NCBI GenBank assembly: GCA_012519205.1
Contig: JAAYQR010000017.1
Span: forward strand, 21,181-85,180
DNA length: 64,000 bases
Reading direction: 5' to 3'
DNA from: Candidatus Epulonipiscium sp.
GTDB taxonomy: Bacteria > Bacillota > Clostridia > Lachnospirales > Defluviitaleaceae
Positions within the stretch are counted from its first letter, which is position 1. Each line of letters opens with the position of its first letter. Made by a program: the position numbers and the translations under genes. Below are positions 18,206-27,285 of the stretch, one piece after another. Below the pieces are notes generated by a model. It was not told the origin of the DNA and did not search any database. It worked only from the letters and a program-made list of their open reading frames with translations.

Positions 18206-19003
18206 ATGAGTCAGGTTATTGTTATTACATCGGGAAAAGGGGGCGTTGGTAAGACTACTACAACGGCCAATATTGGAACTGGGCTCGCACTAAAAGGTAA
18301 TAAGGTAGTGCTACTAGATGCAGATATTGGTCTTAGGAATTTAGACGTTGTCATGGGACTAGAAAATAGAATAGTCTATGATTTAATTGATGTTGTGGAA
18401 GGTCACTGCCGGGTTAAACAGGCTTTGATTAAGGACAAGCGTTACCCTACATTATATTTGCTTCCAGCAGCTCAAACTAGGGATAAAAACGCTATCAGTC
18501 CGGAACAGATGCAGAAGTTATGTGATCAACTTCGGGAAGAATTTGATTACATAATTATTGATTGTCCTGCAGGTATTGAACAAGGGTTTAAAAATGCCAT
18601 AGCTGGGGCTGATCGAGCTATTGTTGTTACAACACCGGAGGTATCAGCAGTTAGGGATGCAGACCGTATCATTGGTTTATTAGAGGCAAGCGAACTAAGA
18701 AATCCTACCCTTATTCTAAATCGTATTCGTATGAATATGGTAAAAAGGGGAGACATGATGGCGATGGATGATGTGGTTGACATATTAGCTGTTGATTTAT
18801 TAGGGGTTATACCAGATGATGAAAATATTGTGGTTTCAACCAATAGAGGAGAACCAGCAGTAACAGATTCATCTTCTTTAGCGGGACAAGCCTTTAGGAA
18901 TGCAGTTGAACGCATTATGGGAAATAATGTACCATTGATGGATTTAGATATCAATGAAGGATTTATGGGTAAGATAAAAAAATTATTCGGAATAGGTAAT
19001 TAA
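18206..19003 (+). CDS. minD: Septum site-determining ATPase MinD
   Basis: This 265-residue ParA/MinD ATPase has the deviant Walker A motif KGGVGKT at 11-17, DADIGLRNLD at about 40-49 and DCPAGIE near 120. The C-terminal FMGKIKKLFGIGN is an amphipathic membrane-targeting helix. AAGGGGGAAA supports the ATG at 18206; a longer frame to 18179 would swallow that site. It recruits MinC and is controlled by MinE. Confidence 0.96.
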   Translation: MSQVIVITSGKGGVGKTTTTANIGTGLALKGNKVVLLDADIGLRNLDVVMGLENRIVYDLIDVVEGHCRVKQALIKDKRYPTLYLLPAAQTRDKNAISPEQMQKLCDQLREEFDYIIIDCPAGIEQGFKNAIAGADRAIVVTTPEVSAVRDADRIIGLLEASELRNPTLILNRIRMNMVKRGDMMAMDDVVDILAVDLLGVIPDDENIVVSTNRGEPAVTDSSSLAGQAFRNAVERIMGNNVPLMDLDINEGFMGKIKKLFGIGN

Positions 19004-19018
19004 AGGATGTGAATTACC

Positions 19019-19300
19019 ATGGAAATTTTAAAATTTTTCAGTAGAAAACCAAGTTCGGGGAGCGTTGCGAAAGATAGATTAAAATTACTATTGATTCATG
19101 ATCGTATTAACTGTTCCACCGAGCTTCTAGAAATGATGAAATCCGATATTATCAAAGTTATATCAAACTATATGGATATAGACGAGACAGACTTAGATAT
19201 AGGGATTGATCAAACAAAATTAGAAGAAAATGATGGTACTGTCCCAGTTTTATATGCGAATATTCCAATAAAAAACATAAGTAAAGCAGGAAGTCGATGA
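19019..19300 (+). CDS. minE: Cell division topological specificity factor MinE
   Basis: This 93-residue protein has the MinE layout: an N-terminal amphipathic segment (MEILKFF), the MinD-activating helix region (AKDRLKLLLIHDR, residues about 17-30) and a beta-rich dimer domain. Presence of minE implies an oscillating Min system as in many clostridia, rather than the DivIVA type alone. Confidence 0.92.
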   Translation: MEILKFFSRKPSSGSVAKDRLKLLLIHDRINCSTELLEMMKSDIIKVISNYMDIDETDLDIGIDQTKLEENDGTVPVLYANIPIKNISKAGSR

Positions 19301-19326
19301 TTAAGCAGGATATATATCCTGCTTAA
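19301..19326. repeat. Perfect 26-bp palindrome between minE and rodA
   Basis: The palindrome begins TTAAGCAGGATAT and is perfectly self-complementary. It starts at the first base after the minE stop. There is no T-run after it, so it reads as an RNA hairpin or protein-binding site rather than a terminator. Confidence 0.6.
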
Positions 19327-19349
19327 TTCATTATGAAAGGTGATTAGAA

Positions 19350-20477
19350 ATGATTTCCAAGGAACAATTAAAACGTTTTGATATAGGGTTAGTTCTTCTA
19401 GTAACAGCCTTAGTAGGGATAGGGGTTGTTGCAATTAGCAGTGCTCTTCATGTAAATTCTGGAGCTGACCCTGAGTATGTCCATAAACAAATAATGTTCT
19501 ATTTAATTGGCCTTATATTAATGCTTGTTACAGCACTTATTGACTATCATATTTTAGGTGAACTATATATACTGGCATATGTAGTAGGATTGGGACTTTT
19601 GTTATCGGTTCTTGTTCTAGGAGATGATGCTAAAGGAGCAGTTCGTTGGCTTGAAATCGGGCCCATTCGTCTTCAACCATCTGAGTTTGCAAAAATAATT
19701 ATAATTTTATTTATGGCAAAATTATTTGATAAAAGAATAGATAAAATGAACACCTTTTTAACAGTAATAATGGCTTTTATTTTTTTAGTAGTACCTGTTT
19801 ATCTTATACAAAAACAGCCTGATTTATCTACTAGTATTGTTTTTGTAGTTATATTTTTGGTATTATTATATGTAGGGGGCATCAGCTATAAATATATTTT
19901 AGGGGCTCTTCTTATAGGAATTCCCATTTTGACAATAGCTTTTTTATACATTATTAAAACTCCAGACCAAAAACTTATAAAATATTATCAAAGAGATCGC
20001 ATTATTTCAATGATTAACAATGAGGAACAAAGCTCTGATAACACTTTTCAAACAGAACAGTCAGTTCACGCCATTGGCTCTGGTCAGCTTTATGGCAAGG
20101 GTTTGTATAAAGGGACATTAAATCAATTAAGTTATTTACCTGAGCCTCATACTGATTTTATTTTTTCTGTTATCGGTGAAGAATTTGGATTTATTGGATG
20201 TATTTCAGTAATAGGATTAATACTTTTGATAATTATACGGGGGATTTGGATTGCCAAAGATGCAAAGGATGCCCTGGGAAAGTTATTAATTGTAGGTGTT
20301 ATTACAATGATTGGATTTCAGACTTTTGTGAACGTAGGAGTTGTTACAGCACTTCTTCCTAATACAGGAATCCCTCTCCCTTTTCTTAGCGCTGGAGGAA
20401 GTTCTTTATGGGCGAACATGATAGGTGTAGGACTGATATTAAATGTTGGCATGAGAAGAGAAAAGTCTTTTTTTTAG
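19350..20477 (+). CDS. rodA: SEDS-family peptidoglycan glycosyltransferase (RodA/FtsW)
   Basis: This 375-residue protein has about ten membrane helices. It carries the SEDS motifs [21 protein letters not shown] (near 95) and [17 protein letters not shown] near the end. The linker [20 protein letters not shown] is also typical. It polymerises lipid II into glycan strands. Position in the mre-min cluster favours RodA (elongation) over FtsW; motifs alone do not separate the two cleanly. Confidence 0.93.
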   Translation: MISKEQLKRFDIGLVLLVTALVGIGVVAISSALHVNSGADPEYVHKQIMFYLIGLILMLVTALIDYHILGELYILAYVVGLGLLLSVLVLGDDAKGAVRWLEIGPIRLQPSEFAKIIIILFMAKLFDKRIDKMNTFLTVIMAFIFLVVPVYLIQKQPDLSTSIVFVVIFLVLLYVGGISYKYILGALLIGIPILTIAFLYIIKTPDQKLIKYYQRDRIISMINNEEQSSDNTFQTEQSVHAIGSGQLYGKGLYKGTLNQLSYLPEPHTDFIFSVIGEEFGFIGCISVIGLILLIIIRGIWIAKDAKDALGKLLIVGVITMIGFQTFVNVGVVTALLPNTGIPLPFLSAGGSSLWANMIGVGLILNVGMRREKSFF

Positions 20478-20488
20478 GAGGAAAGTAT

Positions 20489-20884
20489 ATGAACATAGGA
20501 TTGGTAGCTCATGATGCAAAGAAGAAGTTGATGGAAAACTTAGCCATAGCATATCGCTATATATTAATTAAACATAACCTTTATGCCACAGGTACCACAG
20601 GGAGATTAATAGAAGAAGCAGCTAATTTGACTGTTCATAAATATCTTGCAGGGCATTTAGGGGGAGAACAACAATTAGGAACCCAGATTGCCCATAACCA
20701 GATTGACATGGTTATATTCCTGAGGGATCCTGTATCACAAAAACATCATGAACCAGATATAGCTGCCCTAATGAGATTATGCGATATCCATAATATTCCG
20801 GTTGCAACTAATTTGGCCACTGCGGAACTTCTTATAAAAGCTTTGGAACGAGGGGATTTAGAGTGGAGAGATGCTATGAGATAA
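20489..20884 (+). CDS. mgsA: Methylglyoxal synthase
   Basis: This 131-residue enzyme converts dihydroxyacetone phosphate to methylglyoxal and phosphate. LVAHDAKK at the N-terminus, TGTTG near 36, and FLRDPV with the catalytic aspartate are all present. AGGAGG precedes the ATG at 20489; an upstream in-frame start would overlap rodA by 70 bases. Only 11 bases separate it from rodA, so it is probably the last gene of the shape/division operon. Confidence 0.95.
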   Translation: MNIGLVAHDAKKKLMENLAIAYRYILIKHNLYATGTTGRLIEEAANLTVHKYLAGHLGGEQQLGTQIAHNQIDMVIFLRDPVSQKHHEPDIAALMRLCDIHNIPVATNLATAELLIKALERGDLEWRDAMR

Positions 20885-20909
20885 AAATGCACATTTTGGT
20901 GCATTTTTT
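20885..20909 (+). terminator. Terminator after mgsA
   Basis: AAAATGCAC and GTGCATTTTTT form a hairpin with a T-run starting at the mgsA stop. It closes the mreB-mgsA cluster. Confidence 0.85.
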
Positions 20910-21016
20910 GCATTTTAATAAATACAGCCGAATCCTCATAAAAACAATGCCCTAGTAATATAATTAATTGTATCCATAGACTATTGTATTGATAAAATTA
21001 ATATGGGAGGGGCATT

Positions 21017-21936
21017 ATGGAAAAAAGGAGAAGGAATTTACATGGCTCTACAAGAAGATATCGAAATCAAAAGGTCAATACGAAGGAAGTAATATTAAAC
21101 TTAATGTTAAAACAACTAGGAATTAGTGTTTTTGTATTTCTATTTATTTTAGTTTTAAAGTTCACCCCATTAGAATTTACAAATTCACTCACACAAAATA
21201 TTGGTGAAGTTATATATTATAATATGACATGGGATGAAGCAATAACCACGGTAAAAAACACAGTTGGTAATATTCCTTTAGTAAAAGATTGGGTTGAAGA
21301 GGATAAAACTCAAAATAGCAGTGATAAAGATAGGATGGAAGATTGTTTAATAGAAGAACCTAATATGCCAAAGGATCAAATCCTAGATATAGAACAAAAT
21401 GGTGGTGAATTAGAAGATATAAATCTTAATAAGGATGAAGAAATTTTTATATTAGAGCCTGAATTGGGGGAGCCTATGGAATTGGTGATTCCATAGGATT
21501 TAGAGCAGGTATTGGATTATATGAAGAGCCATGGATAAATCCTGTTGAAGGGAATATTACTTCTGCCTACGGAAATAGAACCAATCCTGTCTTAGATAAG
21601 AAAGAGTTCCATGATGGCATTGATATTGGCACGGAGAAAAATAAAGACATAGTAGCAGTTAAAAGTGGAAGAGTATCAAAACGAGAATTATCTTATACTT
21701 ATGGAAATGTTGTGGAATATGAAGTACAAGGGGGATATACAATCAAATATGCCCACTGTAATGAAATTCTTGTAAAAGAAGGAGATTTGGTTGAACAAGG
21801 CCAAATAATTGCAACTGTTGGAAATACAGGATTATCAACAGGACCCCATTTGCACTATAGTATTTTTAGAAATGGTCTAAGTATTGATCCTATTAGTTAT
21901 GTAGATTTACCCATATTGGAGGAAGCCATGGAATAA
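21017..21936 (+). pseudogene. M23-family membrane metallopeptidase (SpoIVFA-like position), split by a one-base frameshift
   Basis: The first frame (21017-21496) encodes a basic N-terminus, one membrane helix (about 35-52) and an acidic linker, then stops. The second frame, open from about 21463, continues without a break to 21936 and carries a full M23 domain. Zinc-ligand motifs are HDGID and HLH, and AYGNRTNP is typical. One extra G in the GGGGG run at 21466-21470 joins them into about 306 residues. In B. subtilis the gene after minCD is spoIVFA, whose M23-like domain is degenerate. Here the ligands are intact, and no spoIVFB (M50 protease) follows. Confidence 0.82.
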
Positions 21937-21985
21937 TCAAATCATGAATAAAATTACTTACTTATGATTTGATTATTTTTTTTTG
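21932..21985 (+). terminator. Terminator after the M23 peptidase gene
   Basis: AATAATCAAATCAT and ATGATTTGATTATT are perfect complements (14 bp), followed by eight or more T. The stem overlaps the stop codon. Confidence 0.85.
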
Positions 21986-22102
21986 TTAAGGTAATATATA
22001 AATTGCACATTTGAATGGTAAAGGGCCAAGTCATTCATATATTAGATGTTGAATTTGCAATAAGTTTTTAATTAAACGAATTGTAGTTATGGAGGAAAAA
22101 CA

Positions 22103-23950
22103 ATGGTAAAGTTAAGGGTAGAAGATAAAATATTAACACAGGTAGAAAAGCCCGCTAGATACATCGGAAATGAAGTAAATACTATTATAAAGAATCCTAA
22201 AGAAATAGATATAAGATTTGCATTTTGTTTTCCTGATGTTTATGAGGTTGGTATGTCCCATCTTGGAATGCAGATATTATATTATTTTTTAAATGAAAGA
22301 ATAGATACATACTGTGAAAGGGTTTTTGCTCCCTGGGTAGATATGGAGCAAAAAATGAGGGAAAATAATATTAAATTATTTTCATTAGAATCCCAAAATG
22401 AAATTGCCGATTTTGATTTTTTGGGCTTCACCCTGCAATATGAAATGTGTTATACAAATGTGATTAATCTAATTGATTTATCAGGTATACCTATATGGAG
22501 CAAGGACAGAACAGATGCTCATCCCATTGTTTGTGCAGGAGGACCTTGTGCATACAATCCAGAACCTTTGGCAGAAATTGTAGACTTTTTCTATATTGGG
22601 GAAGGAGAGGCTTCACTAGGACAAGTATTGAACCTTTATAAAGAACATAAAAAACAGGGCGGTTCAAGAAGGGACTTCCTAGAAAAACTGCTGGATGTTG
22701 AAGGAATATATGTACCTTGTTTTTATGATGTTGATTATAACGAAGATGGTACAATCAAAAGTTTCACTCCTAACCATAAAAGGGCAAAGACAAAGATAAA
22801 AAAACAAATAGTTAAGGATTTAAATAATTCCTTTTATCCTTCTAAGGCAATAATTCCTTGGATTCAAACAGTTCATGATAGAGTAGTTTTGGAAGTTTTT
22901 AGAGGATGTATCAGGGGATGTAGGTTTTGTCATGCAGGAATTGTCTATCGTCCTGTTAGAGAAAAATCAAGAGATGTGCTTATGAAACAAGCTATGATGC
23001 TGTTAGAAAGTACAGGCTATGATGAAATATCATTGTCTTCCTTAAGTACCAGCGATTATTCAGAATTGGAGAGTTTTTCAGAGGAATTACTTGGAACCTG
23101 TAGGGAGGCCAAGGTAAATATCTCCCTTCCCTCCCTCAGGATTGACGAGTTTTCCTTAGATTTGATGGGAAGGATACAGGAAATACGGAAAAGCAGTTTA
23201 ACTTTTGCCCCAGAGGCAGGGACACAAAGACTAAGAGATGTCATAAATAAAGGAATAAATGAACAAGATATTATGGAGGGTTCAAGAAGGGCTTTTGAAG
23301 GTGGATGGGATAGGGTAAAATTATATTTTATGATTGGACTCCCAACAGAGGAAGAAGAAGATATTTTGGGAATAGCTAAATTATCAGAAAAAATAGTGGA
23401 TATATTTTATAGTATCCCTAAGGAAGAAAGAAAAAAGGCCGTGAAAGTTGTTGTAAGTTCTTCTTGTTTTGTACCAAAACCCTTTACGCCTTTTCAATGG
23501 GAGCCACAAAATAGTTATCAAGAATTTATGGATAAACAATATGCTTTAAAAGGAAAAATAAAAAGAAGACAGATTCAATATAATTATCACGATGCTATAA
23601 TCAGTGCCCTAGAAGGAACAATTGCAAGAGGAGATAGGCGAGTAGGGAAACTACTCTATTCTGCCTGGAAATTTGGAGCAAAATTTGACGGGTGGACTGA
23701 ATTATTTAATATGGACCATTGGAATAAGGCTTTTGAAGAAACTGGGATAGAGCCTTGGTTTTATGCCAATAGAAGAAGAAGTTACGATGAAATTCTTCCC
23801 TGGGATCATATTTTTGTTGGAGTAACAAAGACATTTTTAAAGAAAGAACATGAAAGAGCCTTAAACGGGAAAAGAACCCCTAACTGTAGGCAAAAGTGTG
23901 AAGATTGTGGGGCAAAAGGATTTGGGGGAGGAGTTTGTTATGAAGGTTAG
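22103..23950 (+). CDS. TIGR03960-type B12-binding/radical SAM protein
   Basis: This 615-residue protein has a cobalamin-binding-like N-terminal region (about 1-200) and a radical SAM core with CIRGCRFC near residue 273. A cysteine-rich C-terminus follows (CRQKCEDCGAKGFGGG...C). It is nearly always followed by a DUF2344 gene, and the two are fused in some genomes. The substrate is unknown; the location before rng-rplU-rpmA hints at RNA or ribosome modification. It overlaps the next gene by 11 bases. Confidence 0.88.
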   Translation: MVKLRVEDKILTQVEKPARYIGNEVNTIIKNPKEIDIRFAFCFPDVYEVGMSHLGMQILYYFLNERIDTYCERVFAPWVDMEQKMRENNIKLFSLESQNEIADFDFLGFTLQYEMCYTNVINLIDLSGIPIWSKDRTDAHPIVCAGGPCAYNPEPLAEIVDFFYIGEGEASLGQVLNLYKEHKKQGGSRRDFLEKLLDVEGIYVPCFYDVDYNEDGTIKSFTPNHKRAKTKIKKQIVKDLNNSFYPSKAIIPWIQTVHDRVVLEVFRGCIRGCRFCHAGIVYRPVREKSRDVLMKQAMMLLESTGYDEISLSSLSTSDYSELESFSEELLGTCREAKVNISLPSLRIDEFSLDLMGRIQEIRKSSLTFAPEAGTQRLRDVINKGINEQDIMEGSRRAFEGGWDRVKLYFMIGLPTEEEEDILGIAKLSEKIVDIFYSIPKEERKKAVKVVVSSSCFVPKPFTPFQWEPQNSYQEFMDKQYALKGKIKRRQIQYNYHDAIISALEGTIARGDRRVGKLLYSAWKFGAKFDGWTELFNMDHWNKAFEETGIEPWFYANRRRSYDEILPWDHIFVGVTKTFLKKEHERALNGKRTPNCRQKCEDCGAKGFGGGVCYEG

Positions 23951-24641
23951 AATTAAGTTTACAAAGTCTGGAAACACGAAATTTGTGGGTCATCTTGACT
24001 TAATTAGACTATTTCAAAGATGTATAAAAAGAGCTAAACTTCCTATAAAATATTCAAAGGGATACAATCCTCACCAGCTTATGTATATTGCCCTTCCCCT
24101 ACCTATAGGGGCAACTAGTGAAAGTGAATATATGGATTTAGATTTAAATGAAGACTGTAATATGGAAAACATACAAATTAAGCACAGTCTTAACAAAGTT
24201 CTCCCTGTAGGTCTTAAGATAGAAGATGTCGTTCATCTTGGGGAAGGTGATAAAATAGGCATGGCAGCAGTTGACTCTGCCAGCTATAAAATATTTATCA
24301 ATAAAAAAGATGTTCCAGATGATTTTATAAAAAAGGGGGAAAGCTTTTTTTCTCAAAAAGAAATATGGGTTATAAAGAAAGGGAAAAAGAAGGTTAGAGA
24401 AATAAACATCAAGCATATGATTCAGCATTATTCCATGGAAGAAAGAGATAAGCAATGGACTCTTGACTTACAATTGGCAACAGGAAGCAGGATAAATCTA
24501 AAACCTGAAACTGTGCTTAAAAAACTTTATGAAGAAAACCAATGGAAGTTTAGGGAATATACAATGCAAATCCATAGAACAGAAATATTTTCAGAAATGG
24601 AAAACCAATTTATTCCCTTACTAAATTTAAAGATGGAGTGA
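23940..24641 (+). CDS. DUF2344 (TIGR03936) partner of the radical SAM protein
   Basis: This 233-residue protein has the family opening KVRIKFTKSGNTKFVGHLDLIRLFQRC and the YSKGYNPHQ motif near residue 40. Function is unknown, but the strict pairing with the TIGR03960 protein implies a shared pathway. The ATG at 23940, overlapping the upstream gene, fits the family start; an earlier in-frame start at 23898 adds unrelated residues. Confidence 0.88.
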   Translation: MKVRIKFTKSGNTKFVGHLDLIRLFQRCIKRAKLPIKYSKGYNPHQLMYIALPLPIGATSESEYMDLDLNEDCNMENIQIKHSLNKVLPVGLKIEDVVHLGEGDKIGMAAVDSASYKIFINKKDVPDDFIKKGESFFSQKEIWVIKKGKKKVREINIKHMIQHYSMEERDKQWTLDLQLATGSRINLKPETVLKKLYEENQWKFREYTMQIHRTEIFSEMENQFIPLLNLKME

Positions 24642-24649
24642 ATAGCCAT

Positions 24650-26080
24650 ATGGCCACTGATATTATCGTAGATGCAGGTGTTAATCAAATTCGTGTAGGA
24701 TTGGTAGAAAATCAAAAACTAGTTGAATTGTATATTGATGATGAAAATAGACATAAAACAGTAGGGAATATATATAGAGGAGTTATTAAGAGGATTCTTC
24801 CAGGACTTGAGGCTGCTTTCGTGGATATAGGTCATAAAAAAAATGCATATCTTGATTTAAGGAAATTACAACAAAACCTAAACAATTCTACTTTAAATAT
24901 AAAGCAAGGGGAGCATATTACTGTTCAGGTAGAAAAAGAAGCAATGGGTATGAAAGGCCCTAAAGTTACATCCAATATTAATATTACAGGAAAGTATATG
25001 GTACTTATACCTAGGGAAAATTCCATCGGAATATCTAGAAAAATAGAGGATAATACAGAAAGGGAACGTCTAAAAGCTATATTTGAGCAGCATAAAATAG
25101 AAAATTGCGGTATCATCATAAGAACTGATAGTGTGGGTAAAAGTGAAGAAGAATTGATTAAGGAACTAAACTTCTTAAAGCTTAGATGGGCAGAAATAGA
25201 AAAAAAGGAAACGTACATATTAGCGCCGTCCCTTTTGTATGGAGAAATATCCCTTCCTCTAAAGGCCTGTAGGGATTTATTAACCTCACAAATTAGGAAA
25301 TATATTGTTAATGATAGGGATATCTATGAAGATGTAATAAAATTCATTGGTGCGATATCTCCCCATTTAAAAGACAAAATTCAATACAAAGAGGAATCTA
25401 ATCTTTTTCAGCACCTTATGATAGAAAGTCAAATTGAAAAAGCCTTAAATCGCCATGTATGGTTAAAAAGCGGAGGTATGATTATAATTGACACCACCGA
25501 AGCGATGACAGTTATCGATGTAAATACAGCAAAATATGTAGGTAAAAAAGATATGGAAAAAACCATTTTGAAAACTAATATAGAGGCTTCCATAGAAATT
25601 GCAAAGCAGCTAAGACTTAGAAATATTGGTGGAATAATAATTATCGACTACATTGATATGAAAGACAAGGCAGATAAGAATGCAGTTATTAATGTTCTTG
25701 AACAGGAGCTAAAAAATGATAGGGTAAAGGCATCTGTATTAGGCATAACGAACTTAGGACTTGTAGAAATGACAAGAAAAAAAACAGGGCCATCTCTTAC
25801 ATCTTTATTATTTAATAAATGCCCGCTTTGTGAGGGCAAGGGGATGACACATTCTCTTAAATATATCGGAGATAAAATCCAAAAGGAAATAGACTTTATA
25901 TTTACTCAAACAATATATAGTAGGATTACTATAGAAGCAAACCAACAGGTGATAAAATGGTTTAGCTCAAAGGATACATCCTATAAGTCTTTAACTGAAA
26001 AAAAATACGGCAAAAAATTAGAGTTTATAGAAAATAACAATCTTACAAACGAAAAATACAATATTATAAAGGAAAAATAA
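24650..26080 (+). CDS. rng: Ribonuclease E/G family endoribonuclease
   Basis: This 476-residue protein has an S1 RNA-binding domain (about 35-120), an RNase H-like catalytic core with the metal-binding aspartates in DVNTAKYVG and IIDYIDM, and the zinc-link CPLCEGKGM near residue 390. It belongs to the RNase G/E family that processes rRNA and mRNA. Length fits RNase G. The frame opens at GTG 24638, overlapping the DUF2344 stop; the ATG at 24650 has GGAG better placed and starts at the normal residue. Confidence 0.92.
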   Translation: MATDIIVDAGVNQIRVGLVENQKLVELYIDDENRHKTVGNIYRGVIKRILPGLEAAFVDIGHKKNAYLDLRKLQQNLNNSTLNIKQGEHITVQVEKEAMGMKGPKVTSNINITGKYMVLIPRENSIGISRKIEDNTERERLKAIFEQHKIENCGIIIRTDSVGKSEEELIKELNFLKLRWAEIEKKETYILAPSLLYGEISLPLKACRDLLTSQIRKYIVNDRDIYEDVIKFIGAISPHLKDKIQYKEESNLFQHLMIESQIEKALNRHVWLKSGGMIIIDTTEAMTVIDVNTAKYVGKKDMEKTILKTNIEASIEIAKQLRLRNIGGIIIIDYIDMKDKADKNAVINVLEQELKNDRVKASVLGITNLGLVEMTRKKTGPSLTSLLFNKCPLCEGKGMTHSLKYIGDKIQKEIDFIFTQTIYSRITIEANQQVIKWFSSKDTSYKSLTEKKYGKKLEFIENNNLTNEKYNIIKEK

Positions 26081-26120
26081 AGGGATTTTGCAAAAACCTT
26101 GACAATTAGAAGGAGCTATG

Positions 26121-26210
26121 ATACCATTAGTCGGTATGTAGCCGCACGAAGAGGTCGAAACTTCTAGACTTGAAGTACCGTATTCGGCGAGTATCGGTTT
26201 AAGGAGGTGT
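26121..26210 (+). ncRNA. Ribosomal protein L21 leader (autoregulatory RNA)
   Basis: The stretch before rplU matches the Firmicutes L21-leader pattern in its core (GCCGCACGAAGAGGTCGAAA then CTTCTAGACTTGAAG) and in its position. CGGTA (26132-26136) can pair with TACCG (26176-26180), and GCCG (26141-26144) with CGGC (26185-26188). These cross, giving a pseudoknot-type fold that ends at the rplU ribosome-binding site. L21 probably binds it to limit its own operon. I recognise the class by eye; a covariance-model search would settle it. Confidence 0.75.
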
Positions 26211-26214
26211 ACGA

Positions 26215-26526
26215 ATGTACGCAATTATTGAAACAGGTGGTAAGCAATATAGGGTCCAAGAAGGAGATATTATTTCTGTTGAAAAACTAGGAATAGCTGA
26301 TGGTGGGCAAATTACATTTGATAAGGTTCTCGCTGTATCTAAAGATGATTCCCTTTCCGTAGGAACCCCTTTTGTAAATAATGCAAGTGTTTCTGCTTCT
26401 GTTATAGAAGAAGGAAAAGGTAAAAAGATCATTGTTTACAAATACAAACCTAAAAAAGGTTACCACAAGAAGCATGGTCATAGACAACCATATACGAAGA
26501 TTAAAATTGAAGCCATTAATGCATAA
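26215..26526 (+). CDS. rplU: 50S ribosomal protein L21
   Basis: This 103-residue protein begins [18 protein letters not shown] and ends with the L21 signature [22 protein letters not shown], which binds 23S rRNA. AAGGAGGTG precedes the ATG. It is the first gene of rplU-prp-rpmA, under the leader RNA above. Confidence 0.97.
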   Translation: MYAIIETGGKQYRVQEGDIISVEKLGIADGGQITFDKVLAVSKDDSLSVGTPFVNNASVSASVIEEGKGKKIIVYKYKPKKGYHKKHGHRQPYTKIKIEAINA

Positions 26527-26528
26527 TC

Positions 26529-26864
26529 ATGATTAAAGTTAATTTTTATTTAAATGATGACAAGCAGTTGGTTGGTTTTAGAATAAGCGGTCACGCATCA
26601 TATGGTGAATATGGAAAAGATATAGTATGCGCTGCTGTTAGTGCATTGGCTATCAATACAGTAAATTCAATAAAACAATTTACAAGGGATTCCATAGAGG
26701 TACAAAGTGATGATGAAGGCGGATTTTTAAATGTGGTTTTACTTAAAAGTCCTAGTGATAAAACCTTATTATTGTTTAATTCATTAGAATTTGGATTAAC
26801 GAATATTAAAAAAAGATATGATAAGAACATTCAGATTTCATATAGGGAGGTGTACTTATGTTAG
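26529..26864 (+). CDS. prp: Ribosomal-processing cysteine protease Prp
   Basis: This 111-residue protein has the histidine of [19 protein letters not shown] and the cysteine (VCAAVS) that form the Prp active site. In Staphylococcus aureus, Prp removes the N-terminal extension of L27. The L27 gene that overlaps it by 7 bases carries that extension, so the same processing is expected here. Confidence 0.94.
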   Translation: MIKVNFYLNDDKQLVGFRISGHASYGEYGKDIVCAAVSALAINTVNSIKQFTRDSIEVQSDDEGGFLNVVLLKSPSDKTLLLFNSLEFGLTNIKKRYDKNIQISYREVYLC

Positions 26865-27136
26865 AAATGAACCTTCAGTTTTTTGCAAGCAAAAAGGGAG
26901 TAGGATCTTCTAAAAACGGTCGTGATTCCGAATCTAAAAGGTTAGGAGCAAAACGAGCAGACGGACAATTCGTTAAAGCCGGTAATATATTATATAGACA
27001 AAGAGGAACAAGAATCCATCCGGGCAATAATGTTGGCAGAGGTAAGGATGATACATTATTTGCTTTAGTTGATGGAAATGTTAAATTCGAAAGAAAAGGC
27101 AGAGACAAAAAACAGGTTTCTGTATATCCTGCTTAA
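26858..27136 (+). CDS. rpmA: 50S ribosomal protein L27 with cleavable N-terminal extension
   Basis: This 92-residue protein starts [20 protein letters not shown]. Residues up to LQFF form the Firmicutes extension cleaved by Prp to expose the mature AxKKG N-terminus, which reaches the peptidyl-transferase centre. The rest is standard L27 ([22 protein letters not shown]). AGGGAGGTG precedes the start. Confidence 0.97.
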   Translation: MLEMNLQFFASKKGVGSSKNGRDSESKRLGAKRADGQFVKAGNILYRQRGTRIHPGNNVGRGKDDTLFALVDGNVKFERKGRDKKQVSVYPA

Positions 27137-27156
27137 TTGTAAAAACATATATTTGT

Positions 27157-27190
27157 AAGGTTTCAAATGAATTCATTTGAAACCTTTTTT
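27157..27190 (+). terminator. Terminator after rpmA
   Basis: AAGGTTTCAAATGAA and TTCATTTGAAACCTT form a perfect 15-bp stem with minimal loop, followed by T6. It ends the L21 operon. Confidence 0.88.
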
Positions 27191-27285
27191 AGTATATAAT
27201 ATTATTTGTACATAATTGTTATAATAGTAGATTCCGTGGCGAATAATAAAAAAGTAGAGAAGGATTTTAATAAGAAGGTGATAAA

